Notes: generated by a model from the letters alone, not told the origin. 34,645 nt of DNA from an uncultured Pseudomonadota bacterium (GCA_903858165.1 CAIOHZ010000253.1:1-34645), one strand, 5' to 3'; shown: positions 7,252-15,971, numbered from the stretch's first letter. Numbers and translations: made by a program.

Positions 7252-8460
7252 ATGGCCGATGCCCTCATTTTCGACCACGTCCGCACCCCTCGCGGCCGTG
7301 GGCGCCCCGATGGTGCCTTGCACGAAGTGCCGGCCATTGGCCTCGCCACTCAGGCGCTGCAGGCCGTTCGTGACCGCAACAGTCTCGACACCTCGGCCGT
7401 CGATGACGTGGTGCTGGGCTGCGTTTCCCCGGTGGGTGAGCAGGGTAGTTGCATCGGCCGTGTCGCCGCGCTGAATGCCGGCTATGCGGAAAGCGTGGCG
7501 GGCCTCCAGCTCAACCGTTTCTGCGCTTCCGGCCTCGAGGCCGTGAACAACGCCGCGGCGCAGGTGCTGTCCGGCCAGTCCGACCTCGTCGTGGGCGGTG
7601 GCGTCGAGGCCATGTCGCGCATCCCCATCTCTTCTGATGGCGGCGCTTGGTACGGCGACCCTACCGTCGGCTGGAATACCTATTTCGTGCCGCAAGGCGT
7701 TGGCGCGGACCTCATTGCCACGCTCGCCGGCTTCACCCGTGACGATGTGGACCGCTACGCTTTGGAAAGCCAACGCCGCGCAGCCGTCGCGCAGGCGGAA
7801 GGGCGTTTCAACGCCTCCCTGGTCCCGGTCAAGGACGTCATTGGTCAGGTGTTGCTGGCGGAAGATGAATACCCCCGCCCGAAGACCACGCTGGCGGATT
7901 TGGGTGCCCTGAAGCCTGCGTTCCAATCGATGGGTGAAGACAACGGCTTCGACGCCGTGGCCCAACTGCGCTATCCGCAGGTGGAAACCATTCGCCACGT
8001 ACATACCGCTGGCAACTCCAGCGGTATCGTCGATGGTGCGGCGGCCGTGCTCATCGGTAACGCACGCATTGGCAAGAAGTTGGGTCTGAAGCCCCGCGCC
8101 CGCATCCGTGCGTTCACCAGCATCGGCAGTGAGCCCACCATTATGCTCACCGGCCCGGCGCTGGCCACGCGCAAGGTGCTGAAGCGTGCCGGCATGTCGC
8201 TCAGTGACATCGACTTGTTCGAGGTGAACGAAGCCTTCGCAGCGGTGGTCATGCGCTTTATGGCTGATACCGGCGTCAGCCACGACAAGATCAACGTGAA
8301 TGGCGGTGCCATTGCACTGGGGCACCCGTTGGGCGCTACCGGCGCCATGATTCTTGGCACGGCTCTCGACGAACTCGAGCGTCGTGGTCTTGGCACGGCT
8401 CTCATTACTCTTTGCGTCGGTGCCGGCATGGGCACGGCCACCATCATCGAACGCTGCTGA
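7252..8460 (+). CDS. Acetyl-CoA C-acyltransferase (thiolase)
   Basis: 402-aa thiolase that cleaves 3-ketoacyl-CoA with CoA to acetyl-CoA plus a shortened acyl-CoA, the last step of beta-oxidation. The nucleophile is Cys91 (NRFCASGLEA). NEAFAA, GHPLGATG (His358) and CVGAGMG (Cys388) complete the active site. Start ATG 7252 follows a GGAG; an upstream in-frame TTG at 7225 is less likely. A 118-bp gap separates it from the SDR gene. The next gene is FadJ-like, the same order as fadI-fadJ in E. coli, but the protein is shorter than E. coli FadI, so I give no symbol. Confidence 0.92.
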   Translation: MADALIFDHVRTPRGRGRPDGALHEVPAIGLATQALQAVRDRNSLDTSAVDDVVLGCVSPVGEQGSCIGRVAALNAGYAESVAGLQLNRFCASGLEAVNNAAAQVLSGQSDLVVGGGVEAMSRIPISSDGGAWYGDPTVGWNTYFVPQGVGADLIATLAGFTRDDVDRYALESQRRAAVAQAEGRFNASLVPVKDVIGQVLLAEDEYPRPKTTLADLGALKPAFQSMGEDNGFDAVAQLRYPQVETIRHVHTAGNSSGIVDGAAAVLIGNARIGKKLGLKPRARIRAFTSIGSEPTIMLTGPALATRKVLKRAGMSLSDIDLFEVNEAFAAVVMRFMADTGVSHDKINVNGGAIALGHPLGATGAMILGTALDELERRGLGTALITLCVGAGMGTATIIERC

Positions 8461-8477
8461 GCGGCGGGGAACACACT

Positions 8478-10634
8478 ATGTATCAACACCTGCGTTACGC
8501 AGTCGATGCCGATGGCATCGCCACGCTCACCCTCGACGTTGCCGGCAAGCCCATGAACGTGCTCGAGCCGGTGTTCAACGCCGAACTCGCTGCCGCTGTG
8601 GAAGCGGCCGTCGCGGATCCGGCCGTGAAGGGCATCATCCTCACCTCCGGCAAGGCGGCCTTTGTGGCCGGCGCGGACATCAAGGAACTGGTTGAAGCTT
8701 ACGACCGCGGCATCACGCCATTGGAAGCGGCAGGTTGGAGTCAGGCCTTGAGCCGCCTCTACCGCCGCATTGAAACCTGTGGCAAGCCCGTGGCGGCCGC
8801 TGTGAATGGGCTGGCTCTCGGTGGCGGCCTCGAGATGGCGCTCGCCTGCCACTACCGCGTCCTCGCGGACGATCCCAAGGCGGTGGTCGGTCTGCCGGAA
8901 GTGAAGATTGGCTTGTTGCCAGGCGCTGGCGGTACGCAGCGTGTGCCCCGCCTCATTGGTGTCATGGCCGCTGCGAAGTTGCTCACCGATGGCAACCCCA
9001 TTGCACCGGCCGAAGCGAAGAAGTTGGGGCTCGTGCATGAACTGGCGCCTGCCGCCGAGGTGGTAGCCCGCGCTCGCGCTTGGCTGCTTGGCACGCCGGA
9101 AGCGGTGGCGCCTTGGGACAAGAAGGGCTTCCGTATTCCCGGTGGCGGCAACTCGCTCAGCCCTGCGGTGACGCAGACCATGCTGGGCGGTACCGCGCTG
9201 ATTGCGAAGATGACGCTGCGCAACTATCCGGCGCCGCAGGAAATTCTCGCGGCTATCTACGAAGGCTGCGCTGTGCCTTTCGACAAGGGCTTGCAGGTCG
9301 AGTCGAAGCATTTCGGCCGTCTGCTGGCCGGCCCGGTGGCGCGCAATCTCATGCGCACCATGTTCGTGAACAAGGGCTTGGTGGACAAGCTGTCGCGTCG
9401 TCCGGCGGATGTGGCCAAGTGGCAAGTGAAGAAGCTGGGCATCCTCGGTGCCGGCATGATGGGCGCGGGTATTGCGCATGTGTCGGCGTTAGCCGGCATG
9501 GACGTCGTGCTCATCGACAGCACGCAGGCTTCGGCTGAAAAGGGCAAGGCTTACTCCGCCAAGCTGCTGCAAAAAGAAGTAGACCGTGGCCGCCGCAAAG
9601 AAGAAAGCCGAGACGCCATGCTGGCGCGCATTACGCCCACCACCAACTACGCTTTGCTGAAGGGCTGCGAACTGGTCATCGAGGCGGTCTTCGAAGACCG
9701 GAACATCAAGGCGGACGTGACCGCCAAGACTGAAGCAGTGCTTGGGCGTGATGCCGTCTTCGCCAGCAACACCTCTTCGCTGCCCATCACCGGCTTGGCG
9801 AAAGCCTGCAAGCGTCCCGCAAATTTCATTGGCATCCATTTCTTCTCGCCCGTAGAAAAAATGCCGCTGGTGGAAATCATCAAGGGCAAGCGCACCTCCG
9901 CCGAAACCGTGGCACGTGCGCTCGACTATGTGGGGCAGCTGCGCAAGACGCCCATCGTGGTGAACGACAGCCGCGGCTTCTTCACCAGCCGCGTGTTCGG
10001 CACTTACTGCGCCGAAGGCGTGCGCATGCTCGAAGAGGGTATTACGCCGGCGCTCATCGAAAACGCCGGTCGCATGGCGGGCATGCCGGTGGGGCCGCTT
10101 GCGGTCACTGACGAGGTGTCCATCGAGCTGCACTACAAAGTGCAGAAGCAAACGGCCGTGGATTTGGGCGACAAGTACGAGCACTCGGCAGCGTGGCCCG
10201 TAGTGCGGCACTTCGTTGAAGACTTGCAACGTCTTGGGCGCAAGTCGGGTGGTGGCTTCTATGACTACCCTACCGATGGCAGTCCGAAGCGTCTCTGGGC
10301 CGGCTTGGCGCAGGAATATCCGCCGGCGGCTGTGCAGCCGTCGGTGGCCGATTTGCGTGAGCGTTTGCTGCATATCCAAGCACTGGAAACCGCGCGTTGC
10401 GTGGAAGAAGGTGTGCTGGAAAGCGCCATGGAAGGAGACCTCGGCTCCATCCTCGGTATTGGTTTCCCGGCCTGGGCGGGCGGTGCGTTGTCGTATATCG
10501 ATACCGTCGGTATTGCGCAGTTCGTGGCGGACTGCGAGCGGCTGGCCAAGCGGCATGGCAAGCGTTTCAAGCCCTCTAAATGGTTGAAAGAAAAAGCCGC
10601 CCGCGGCGATGGTTTTTACCCAAAGCCGGTTTGA
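8478..10634 (+). CDS. fadJ: FadJ/FadB-like enoyl-CoA hydratase / 3-hydroxyacyl-CoA dehydrogenase
   Basis: 718-aa bifunctional alpha subunit of the fatty-acid oxidation complex. The N-terminal crotonase domain has the oxyanion segment AVNGLALGGGLEMAL with the first catalytic Glu, and GLPEVKIGLLPGAGGTQ with the second. After residue ~310 comes the NAD-binding dehydrogenase half: LGILGAGMMGAGIAH, then ASNTSSLPIT and IHFFSPVEKMPLVEI with the catalytic histidine, then two C-terminal helical domains. Length matches FadJ (714 aa in E. coli). Start ATG 8478 follows GGGGA, 17 bp after the thiolase stop. It hydrates enoyl-CoA and oxidises 3-hydroxyacyl-CoA, presumably in complex with the upstream thiolase. 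FadB and FadJ are hard to separate by eye; gene order favours FadJ. Confidence 0.9.
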   Translation: MYQHLRYAVDADGIATLTLDVAGKPMNVLEPVFNAELAAAVEAAVADPAVKGIILTSGKAAFVAGADIKELVEAYDRGITPLEAAGWSQALSRLYRRIETCGKPVAAAVNGLALGGGLEMALACHYRVLADDPKAVVGLPEVKIGLLPGAGGTQRVPRLIGVMAAAKLLTDGNPIAPAEAKKLGLVHELAPAAEVVARARAWLLGTPEAVAPWDKKGFRIPGGGNSLSPAVTQTMLGGTALIAKMTLRNYPAPQEILAAIYEGCAVPFDKGLQVESKHFGRLLAGPVARNLMRTMFVNKGLVDKLSRRPADVAKWQVKKLGILGAGMMGAGIAHVSALAGMDVVLIDSTQASAEKGKAYSAKLLQKEVDRGRRKEESRDAMLARITPTTNYALLKGCELVIEAVFEDRNIKADVTAKTEAVLGRDAVFASNTSSLPITGLAKACKRPANFIGIHFFSPVEKMPLVEIIKGKRTSAETVARALDYVGQLRKTPIVVNDSRGFFTSRVFGTYCAEGVRMLEEGITPALIENAGRMAGMPVGPLAVTDEVSIELHYKVQKQTAVDLGDKYEHSAAWPVVRHFVEDLQRLGRKSGGGFYDYPTDGSPKRLWAGLAQEYPPAAVQPSVADLRERLLHIQALETARCVEEGVLESAMEGDLGSILGIGFPAWAGGALSYIDTVGIAQFVADCERLAKRHGKRFKPSKWLKEKAARGDGFYPKPV

Positions 10635-10679
10635 AGTCGGGCATCAGCCTATTTCCCTGCAGCATTCAGAGTACGCATC

Positions 10680-11843
10680 ATGTCTTTTCCCCGTTTTCAT
10701 CTAGAGTCCGAGCACGAGCAGTTCCGCGATACCTGCGTGCGCTTCCTGCAGCAGGAAGCCACGCCGCATGTGGATCGTTGGCGCGAAGAAGGCATGGTGG
10801 ACCGCGATATCTACCGCAAAGCGGGTGATGCAGGTCTGCTCGTCATGTGGGCACCCGAAGAATACGGTGGTGCCGGTATCACGGACTTCCGCTACGATCA
10901 GGTGCTGATGGAAGAGGTTATCCGCCAGGCGGATATTGGTTTGTTCTTCGGTCTGCATTCACGGCTCGTGGCGCCGTATCTGGGGCACCTTGGTACCGCC
11001 GAGCAAAAAGCACGCTGGATGCCGAAGGTAGTCAGCGGCGAAACCATTCTGGGCGTGGCGATGACGGAGCCGGCAGCGGGTAGCGACCTGGCCGGTATGA
11101 AGACGCATGCCGAAGACCATGGTGACCATTGGGTATTGAACGGGTCGAAGACCTACATTTCCAATGGCATCATCGGCGATCTGTTCGTCGTGGCCGCGCG
11201 GACGGTACCCGACCAGAAATACGGCATTGGCCTGTTCGTCATCGAGCGCGGAATGCCCGGCTTCGAGCGCGGGCGCCGCCTGAAGAAGCTGGGCCTGCAC
11301 GCGCAGGACACCGCCGAGCTGTTCTTCAATGACGTGAAGGTGCCGAAGACGAATGTCCTTGGCGACCCGACGCAGGGCTTCAAACACTTAACGTACTTTT
11401 TGGCGGAAGAACGCTTGGCCAATGCAGTGCAATCTATTACCGGCGCCCAAGTGGCCTGGGATCTCACGCTCGACTTCGTGAAGCAGCGCCGTGCGTTCGG
11501 CAAGCCCTTGGCCGCGTTCCAGAACACGCGGTTTAAACTGGCCGAGCTGCGTACGCAAATCGATGTGGTGCAGGCTTTTGTGGACCAGTCGGTCATCTTG
11601 TTGAATGCCGGCAAGCTCACGGCTGACATTGCCGCTGAAGCCAAGCTGGTGGCTAGCGAAGTGGAAGGTCGTACCGTCGACGAATGTCTGCAGCTCTTCG
11701 GTGGTGCTGGCTACATGGACGAATACCGTATCAGCCGCCTCTATGCGGATGCCCGCATTGGCCGCATCTACGCAGGCACGTCCGAGATCATGAAAGAAAT
11801 CATTGCGCGTGGTTTCGGGCTCGACGAGCGCAAGCTCGTTTGA
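10680..11843 (+). CDS. Acyl-CoA dehydrogenase, long-chain/isovaleryl-type active site
   Basis: 387-aa FAD enzyme that introduces the alpha-beta double bond in acyl-CoA. Signatures are the substrate/FAD segment VAMTEPAAGSDLAGM, the RRAFGKPLAAFQ segment, the QLFGGAGYM segment and a C-terminal IYAGTSEIMKEIIAR. The glutamate used as base by short- and medium-chain enzymes (IYEGT) is Ala here. Instead Glu244 in AEERL sits where long-chain and isovaleryl-CoA dehydrogenases keep theirs (QERL, LERL). This suggests long or branched substrates. Electrons would go to ETF; no ETF gene is in the window. It follows the FadJ-like gene by 45 bp and closes the rightward pathway set. Confidence 0.92.
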   Translation: MSFPRFHLESEHEQFRDTCVRFLQQEATPHVDRWREEGMVDRDIYRKAGDAGLLVMWAPEEYGGAGITDFRYDQVLMEEVIRQADIGLFFGLHSRLVAPYLGHLGTAEQKARWMPKVVSGETILGVAMTEPAAGSDLAGMKTHAEDHGDHWVLNGSKTYISNGIIGDLFVVAARTVPDQKYGIGLFVIERGMPGFERGRRLKKLGLHAQDTAELFFNDVKVPKTNVLGDPTQGFKHLTYFLAEERLANAVQSITGAQVAWDLTLDFVKQRRAFGKPLAAFQNTRFKLAELRTQIDVVQAFVDQSVILLNAGKLTADIAAEAKLVASEVEGRTVDECLQLFGGAGYMDEYRISRLYADARIGRIYAGTSEIMKEIIARGFGLDERKLV

Positions 11844-11864
11844 GGCCTAACGGGAGGCGATGCC

Positions 11865-12455
11865 CTAGTCTTTGCTGGACGCGTCTTCGGCGAATAACGC
11901 GTTCCAGCCACCCCAGCCTAGCGCGCGCAGCTTGCGACGGTTCGCGTCATAGATGCTGGCCGCTTCAGTAAACGCGGCTACCGCACGGTCCACGCTGGCT
12001 TCGCGCAACACGTGCAGCACCGGATAGGGCGCTCGCCCTACGCCATTTTCCACATCGTCTGGTTCGCTGCCAGCGAATTCCCAGTGCGGGTGGAAGGGCG
12101 CTACCTGAAAAATGCCGTCGTAGTCCAAGCGGCGCAGCAAGGCCGCGACTTCACCTTGGAACAGGTGGAAGTCGAGAAAGTCCGGGAACGCGCGCGGCAA
12201 CACGAGCAAGGTGGTGTCAGTGACGGTGGCGGCAGTGGACGCCAAGTGCTGCAACTCAGCGTCCAATACGGCTAATACACTGTCAGGGTCGCTCGCTTGG
12301 CTGATGGAGAGGCGGACCAGGCCCTTCACATATACGGCTTTGGCGAATGGGCACAGGTTCAGGCCGATGACAGCCTGTTCCAGCCAGCGCACCATGGCAG
12401 CATGGGTGGCCCTGCGCTCGCCGTTGCTGTCGCCAAGGGGAAGATGGATGTCCAT
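11865..12455 (-). CDS. DUF1415 family protein
   Basis: 196-aa soluble protein of unknown function. Family hallmarks are VIGLNLCPFAKAVY near the N-terminus, FLDFHLFQ and FHPHWEF in the middle, and PYPVLHVLREASVDRAV plus RRKLRALGWGGW at the end. The conserved Cys and His residues could bind metal, but nothing in the sequence proves a role. It lies 27 bp after the CBS-domain gene on the same strand, probably one transcript, and converges with the acyl-CoA dehydrogenase across 21 bp. A GATAAT five bases before the ATG might be a separate -10. Confidence 0.8.
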   Translation of the reverse strand: MDIHLPLGDSNGERRATHAAMVRWLEQAVIGLNLCPFAKAVYVKGLVRLSISQASDPDSVLAVLDAELQHLASTAATVTDTTLLVLPRAFPDFLDFHLFQGEVAALLRRLDYDGIFQVAPFHPHWEFAGSEPDDVENGVGRAPYPVLHVLREASVDRAVAAFTEAASIYDANRRKLRALGWGGWNALFAEDASSKD

Positions 12456-12482
12456 GCCCCATTATCCATCACGGCTGACCCA

Positions 12483-13067
12483 TTAGCCCGCGCGACGGAA
12501 CGCCACGATTTGCGCTTCATTGGTCGAGCTTGGTTCCACCAGGCTTCGCTCAAGGCGTGTACGCGAAAACACACCGCGCACAGACCGCTCGCCGTCTCCA
12601 GCGGACTGCATCACGAGCACATGGCTCAGGCGTTCTAGTTGCAATAGCGCCAGAATTTCGCCGGCGGTAGTGCGATACAGGATGGCGTCATCCAAGGCTA
12701 CCAATTCGCGCATGGGCGTCATGACATCCCGAACCTGCACGTCGGCATGCTTGCAAGGGTAAGAGGAACACAGGGGGCTCTGCAGGAACTGGATGGGCTT
12801 CTCGCCCTGCAAGTCTGCGGCAGTCACCAAGCCGAGAAATTCGCCGGCTTCGACTACCAACAGGGAGCGCACGCCACCAATCACCATGTCCTGCAGGGCC
12901 GCATCGATATGACGGTCGGGTGCTACGGTCAGCGGCTGGGTTCGTTCGAAGTCGGTCATCAGTTCGCGGGCCGGCACTTCGGCGCTACGGCGCGCAGTGT
13001 CTTGAGGCTGTGGGGCCCGTACTCGTACCTGGCCGGCATTCACGTGGCAGATGGGGTTCAGCGACAT
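12483..13067 (-). CDS. CBS-domain protein
   Basis: 194-aa protein with two CBS motifs in tandem: about residues 37-95 (PLTVAPDRHIDAALQDM, LVTAADL) and 110-180 (VRDVMTPMRELVALDDAI, FSRTRLERSL). Such pairs usually bind adenine nucleotides or SAM and act as regulatory modules. A CSSYPC segment between them holds two cysteines. There is no attached enzyme or channel domain, so the partner is unknown. The frame opens at 13118, but the ATG at 13067 has GGAGA in ideal position and is preferred. Confidence 0.82.
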   Translation of the reverse strand: MSLNPICHVNAGQVRVRAPQPQDTARRSAEVPARELMTDFERTQPLTVAPDRHIDAALQDMVIGGVRSLLVVEAGEFLGLVTAADLQGEKPIQFLQSPLCSSYPCKHADVQVRDVMTPMRELVALDDAILYRTTAGEILALLQLERLSHVLVMQSAGDGERSVRGVFSRTRLERSLVEPSSTNEAQIVAFRRAG

Positions 13068-13306
13068 CGGATCTCTCCTGCGCGTGATGGAAATCATCAC
13101 TAAGCTCAAACGTAGCACCGTCGCGTTGCCTGTATTCCGTGAAGAAGCGTCCGCGTTTGGCGACGAAGCAGAACTGGCTCACAAGTCCAGACGCTGCGCC
13201 AAAGCTGTATGCAGGGGTAGTGCGGATAGTGCCTACGAGGCCGAGGGGAAATGCAATGCCGCGGTGGCACTGATACACCCTGCTTACGCCGGGTCGCGAA
13301 ATCGCT
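13068..13306. other. 239-bp non-coding stretch upstream of the CBS gene, with a dyad at 13084-13100
   Basis: This is the largest gap in the window. It should hold the leftward promoter of the CBS and DUF1415 genes. The only clear structure is the perfect dyad GTGATG-N5-CATCAC (13084-13100), 17 bp upstream of the CBS ATG, where a repressor or an mRNA hairpin could act. I see no convincing -35/-10 pair and no terminator for the isomerase gene that ends at 13307. Confidence 0.4.
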
Positions 13307-14107
13307 TCAGGAATACTGCGGTGCGCGTTTGCCGGCGAAAGCGGCAAGGCCTTCGGCATGGTCCGGGTGGTCGCCCAACGCCTGCTGCAGGCGCGCTTCT
13401 TCGGCGAGTGCCGCAGCGAACGCTGCTTCATCGGCGAACAACCGTTTCACCGCCGACTGCGCTGCGGCTGGGCCGTTGGCCAAGCGCTGCGCCAAGGCCA
13501 GCGCGTTGGCCGCAAGTTCATTCGCCGGTACGGCAGCGTGAATCAGACCCCATTGCGCCGCGGTAGCAGCGTCGAGCCGGTCGCCCAGCAAGGCCAGCGC
13601 TTTGGCACGTGCCTGCCCCACCAACCGTGGTAACTGCCAGCTGCAGCCCATGTCGGGGACCAGCGCCAGCTTTGGCGTGAATACCTGAACGAAGCTGGCG
13701 TTATCGGCAGCGAGGACGAAATCGCCAGTGAGCGCTAGCCCCACGCCGCCGCCGGCCGCGATGCCATTGACCGCCACCACGACGGGTTTTGCCAAGCGGT
13801 ACCACGCGAGTGCCACGGGGTTGAAGTCTTCTTCGAGGAAGCGTCGCGTGGCAGCACCACGCGTTTCTCCATCCAGCGGCGTGAAGCCGCCATCCACCAA
13901 GTCGGCACCGGCGCAGAATCCGGCGCCTGCACCGGTCAGCACCACAGCGCGCACGGTGTTGTCCGCAGACAGCGCCTCGGCCATGGCAACGAGCGCGTGA
14001 CACAGCGGACGGCTCAGGGCGTTCAGCCGCTGCGGACGATTCAGCGTGACGATAGCCACCGTCCCTGCGCAGTGGCGGGTGAGTCCGGCAGCAGCGTGGT
14101 CTTCCAT
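13307..14107 (-). CDS. Enoyl-CoA hydratase/isomerase family protein, PaaG-like
   Basis: 266-aa crotonase-fold protein. The oxyanion loop AVNGIAAGGGVGLAL is present, but the two glutamates of true enoyl-CoA hydratases are absent (GGGVG at 119-123 instead of GGGCE). Asp152 in LVPDMG matches the aspartate used by PaaG-type isomerases, with the family phrase PRLVGQARAKALALLGDRL after it. A double-bond or epoxide isomerase acting on an acyl-CoA is therefore more likely than a hydratase. It follows gpsA by 11 bp on the same strand, at the place where E. coli has cysE. No other phenylacetate genes are near, so I give no symbol. Confidence 0.82.
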   Translation of the reverse strand: MEDHAAAGLTRHCAGTVAIVTLNRPQRLNALSRPLCHALVAMAEALSADNTVRAVVLTGAGAGFCAGADLVDGGFTPLDGETRGAATRRFLEEDFNPVALAWYRLAKPVVVAVNGIAAGGGVGLALTGDFVLAADNASFVQVFTPKLALVPDMGCSWQLPRLVGQARAKALALLGDRLDAATAAQWGLIHAAVPANELAANALALAQRLANGPAAAQSAVKRLFADEAAFAAALAEEARLQQALGDHPDHAEGLAAFAGKRAPQYS

Positions 14108-14118
14108 CAGCGTGATGC

Positions 14119-15135
14119 TCAGGTCTGGAGTTCGGGTTTGAGTTCGCGCGCTAGCAGGCGCTTCACGGCATCGGCCACCGGGAGGCCTTCATGCAGAATG
14201 CCGTGCACTGCATTGATGATGGGCATGTCGATGCCTTCACGAGTCGCTACGTCATGAACCGCTTTCGCTGCCTTAACGCCTTCCACTACCTGACCGATTT
14301 CGGCGGCCGCTTCGTCCATGGTTTTGCCGGCGGCCAGCAACAGGCCAAAGCGTCGGTTGCGGGATTGGTTGTCGGTACAGGTGAGGACGAGATCGCCGAG
14401 CGCCGCGAGGCCCATGAACGTGGTGGACTGAGCGCCCAACTTCACGCCAAGACGGCTCATCTCGGCTAACCCACGCGTGATGAGCGCGATGCGGGTATTG
14501 GCGCCAAAGCCAAGACCATCCGCAATGCCCGTGCCGATGGCCAAGGCGTTCTTCACTGCGCCACCCACTTCCACGCCGATGAGGTCTGGAGAGGTGTAAG
14601 CGCGGAAGTTATGGCTGGACAATGCCAGCGCGAGATCGTCGGCGTAGGTCTTGTCGCTAGAGGCAACTGTCATGGCGGTGGGCAGGCCTGCGCCTACCTC
14701 GCGGGCGAAGGTGGGGCCTGAGAGCACGGCGAGCGGTATGCCTGGGCCCAGCACTTCGTGCGCTACTTGGTGAGGCAAGAGGCCCGTGGCCACTTCGAAG
14801 CCTTTGGTGGCCCAGGCAAAGCGGTGGGCGGCCAGACCGTTCGGCAGTTGGCTCGCGACTTCTTCGAGCAAGCTGCGAAACGCATGGCTTGGCACCACGA
14901 TCAGCAAATCGCGCGCCGCGGCCATCGCGCGGCCGAGGTCGGGCTCTATCTGTAGTGAGGGCGGGAAGCTGGCTTCGGGGAGGTAGCGTTCGTTGCGGCG
15001 CGCGCTGGCGCAGGCCGCCAGCTGGGCGGCGCCACGGCCCCATAACAGGACCGGGCGCCCGGCACGCGCCAACTGAATGGCGAGTGCCGTGCCCCAAGAG
15101 CCGGCACCGAGGACCGCGATGGGCTTGCTGTCCAT
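14119..15135 (-). CDS. gpsA: NAD(P)-dependent glycerol-3-phosphate dehydrogenase
   Basis: 338-aa enzyme that reduces dihydroxyacetone phosphate to sn-glycerol-3-phosphate, the backbone for phospholipids. The Rossmann loop GAGSWGTALA opens the protein. ATKGFE, LSGPTFAREV, the catalytic-lysine segment GGAVKNALAIGTGIADG, the NTRIALITRGLAEM helix and GDLVLTCT are all typical. Length is normal. It lies downstream of secB on the same strand, as in the yibN-grxC-secB-gpsA order of enterobacteria. Confidence 0.97.
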   Translation of the reverse strand: MDSKPIAVLGAGSWGTALAIQLARAGRPVLLWGRGAAQLAACASARRNERYLPEASFPPSLQIEPDLGRAMAAARDLLIVVPSHAFRSLLEEVASQLPNGLAAHRFAWATKGFEVATGLLPHQVAHEVLGPGIPLAVLSGPTFAREVGAGLPTAMTVASSDKTYADDLALALSSHNFRAYTSPDLIGVEVGGAVKNALAIGTGIADGLGFGANTRIALITRGLAEMSRLGVKLGAQSTTFMGLAALGDLVLTCTDNQSRNRRFGLLLAAGKTMDEAAAEIGQVVEGVKAAKAVHDVATREGIDMPIINAVHGILHEGLPVADAVKRLLARELKPELQT

Positions 15136-15165
15136 GGGCCGGCGCAGGGGCTGGGGTGGCGGTGC

Positions 15166-15675
15166 TTAGTTCAGCGCCGCACCGCTGTCGTTGGCCGAAC
15201 CTTCCTGTGCCTGCTGCGCGATGGCTTGCTCGAGCAGCGCGTCGAAGTTGACGGGCGGCACGAAGAACGGCGGGAAGCCGCCCTTGATGATGAGGTCGGA
15301 GATGGTCTGACGGGCATACGGCAGCAGCATGTTCGGGCAGAAGCTGGCGAGCACGCCGCGCATCTGTTCGCCGTTCAGTCCGCGAATGACGAACAGGCCG
15401 GCCTGCTTCACTTCGCAGAGGTAGAAGGTGTTCTCGCCAGCCTTGGCGCTGACGGTGACCGTGAGCACCACTTCGTGCAGGTCCGGCGCGAGCTGGTTGC
15501 CCGTCGTGTTCAGGTTCAAGCCGATTTCCGGCTGGGCCTGAGCGTTCGCGGCAGCGAGCGGGCCAAGGGGCGACTCGAAGGACACGTCCTTGATGTAGAT
15601 GGCCTGCATGGCCACCTGGGGTGCGTTCGCTTCAGCGGCCGGCGCCGGGGCGGCGACAGAGGTATCGTCAGTCAT
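15166..15675 (-). CDS. secB: Protein-export chaperone SecB
   Basis: 169-aa cytoplasmic tetrameric chaperone that keeps preproteins unfolded and hands them to SecA. Typical segments are IYIKDVSFESP, LHEVVLTVTVSAK, the FLYLCEVKQAGLF-like stretch and CPNMLLPYARQTISDLIIKGGFPP. The frame continues to 15768, but ATG 15675 gives the normal length with an Ala/Pro-rich lead of about 20 residues. It is followed by gpsA and preceded by grxC on the same strand. Confidence 0.97.
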   Translation of the reverse strand: MTDDTSVAAPAPAAEANAPQVAMQAIYIKDVSFESPLGPLAAANAQAQPEIGLNLNTTGNQLAPDLHEVVLTVTVSAKAGENTFYLCEVKQAGLFVIRGLNGEQMRGVLASFCPNMLLPYARQTISDLIIKGGFPPFFVPPVNFDALLEQAIAQQAQEGSANDSGAALN

Positions 15676-15701
15676 GGCTTTGCCTTTGCTTCTTGTGGCG
15701 C

Positions 15702-15971
15702 TCAGCTGTTCAGGCCGAGCAGGGAATCGAGGGAACCAGCCGCTTCCAGAGCGTGCAGGTCGTCGCAACCACCAACATGGTGGTCACCAATGAAAATTTG
15801 CGGCACCGAGCGGCGCCCAGCGGCTTTGGCCATCATCTCTTCGCGCAGGCCGGCAGCCGACTCGATATCGACGGCGGTGTAGGCCACGCCTTTGCGGTCT
15901 AGCAGGGCGCGTGCACGCGTGCAGTACGGGCACCAGCCGGTGACATACAGCGTTACGTTTGGCGAACCCAT
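15702..15971 (-). CDS. grxC: Glutaredoxin 3
   Basis: 89-aa thioredoxin-fold thiol-disulfide oxidoreductase. The dithiol site CPYC is at residues 14-17. The cis-proline segment SVPQIFIGDHHVGGCDDL binds glutathione. Size and context between the rhodanese and secB genes match GrxC of enterobacteria and pseudomonads. Confidence 0.96.
   Translation of the reverse strand: MGSPNVTLYVTGWCPYCTRARALLDRKGVAYTAVDIESAAGLREEMMAKAAGRRSVPQIFIGDHHVGGCDDLHALEAAGSLDSLLGLNS

Noticed and set aside
7054-8325. Long open frame (423 codons) on the minus strand opposite the thiolase gene
   Set aside because: Its translation is His/Arg/Gly-rich with no recognisable domain, and it lies antisense to an intact thiolase; it is a high-GC shadow frame.
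7971-9479. Open frame of 502 codons on the minus strand opposite the thiolase/FadJ junction
   Set aside because: Shadow frame; the sense strand encodes full thiolase and FadJ domains with catalytic residues.
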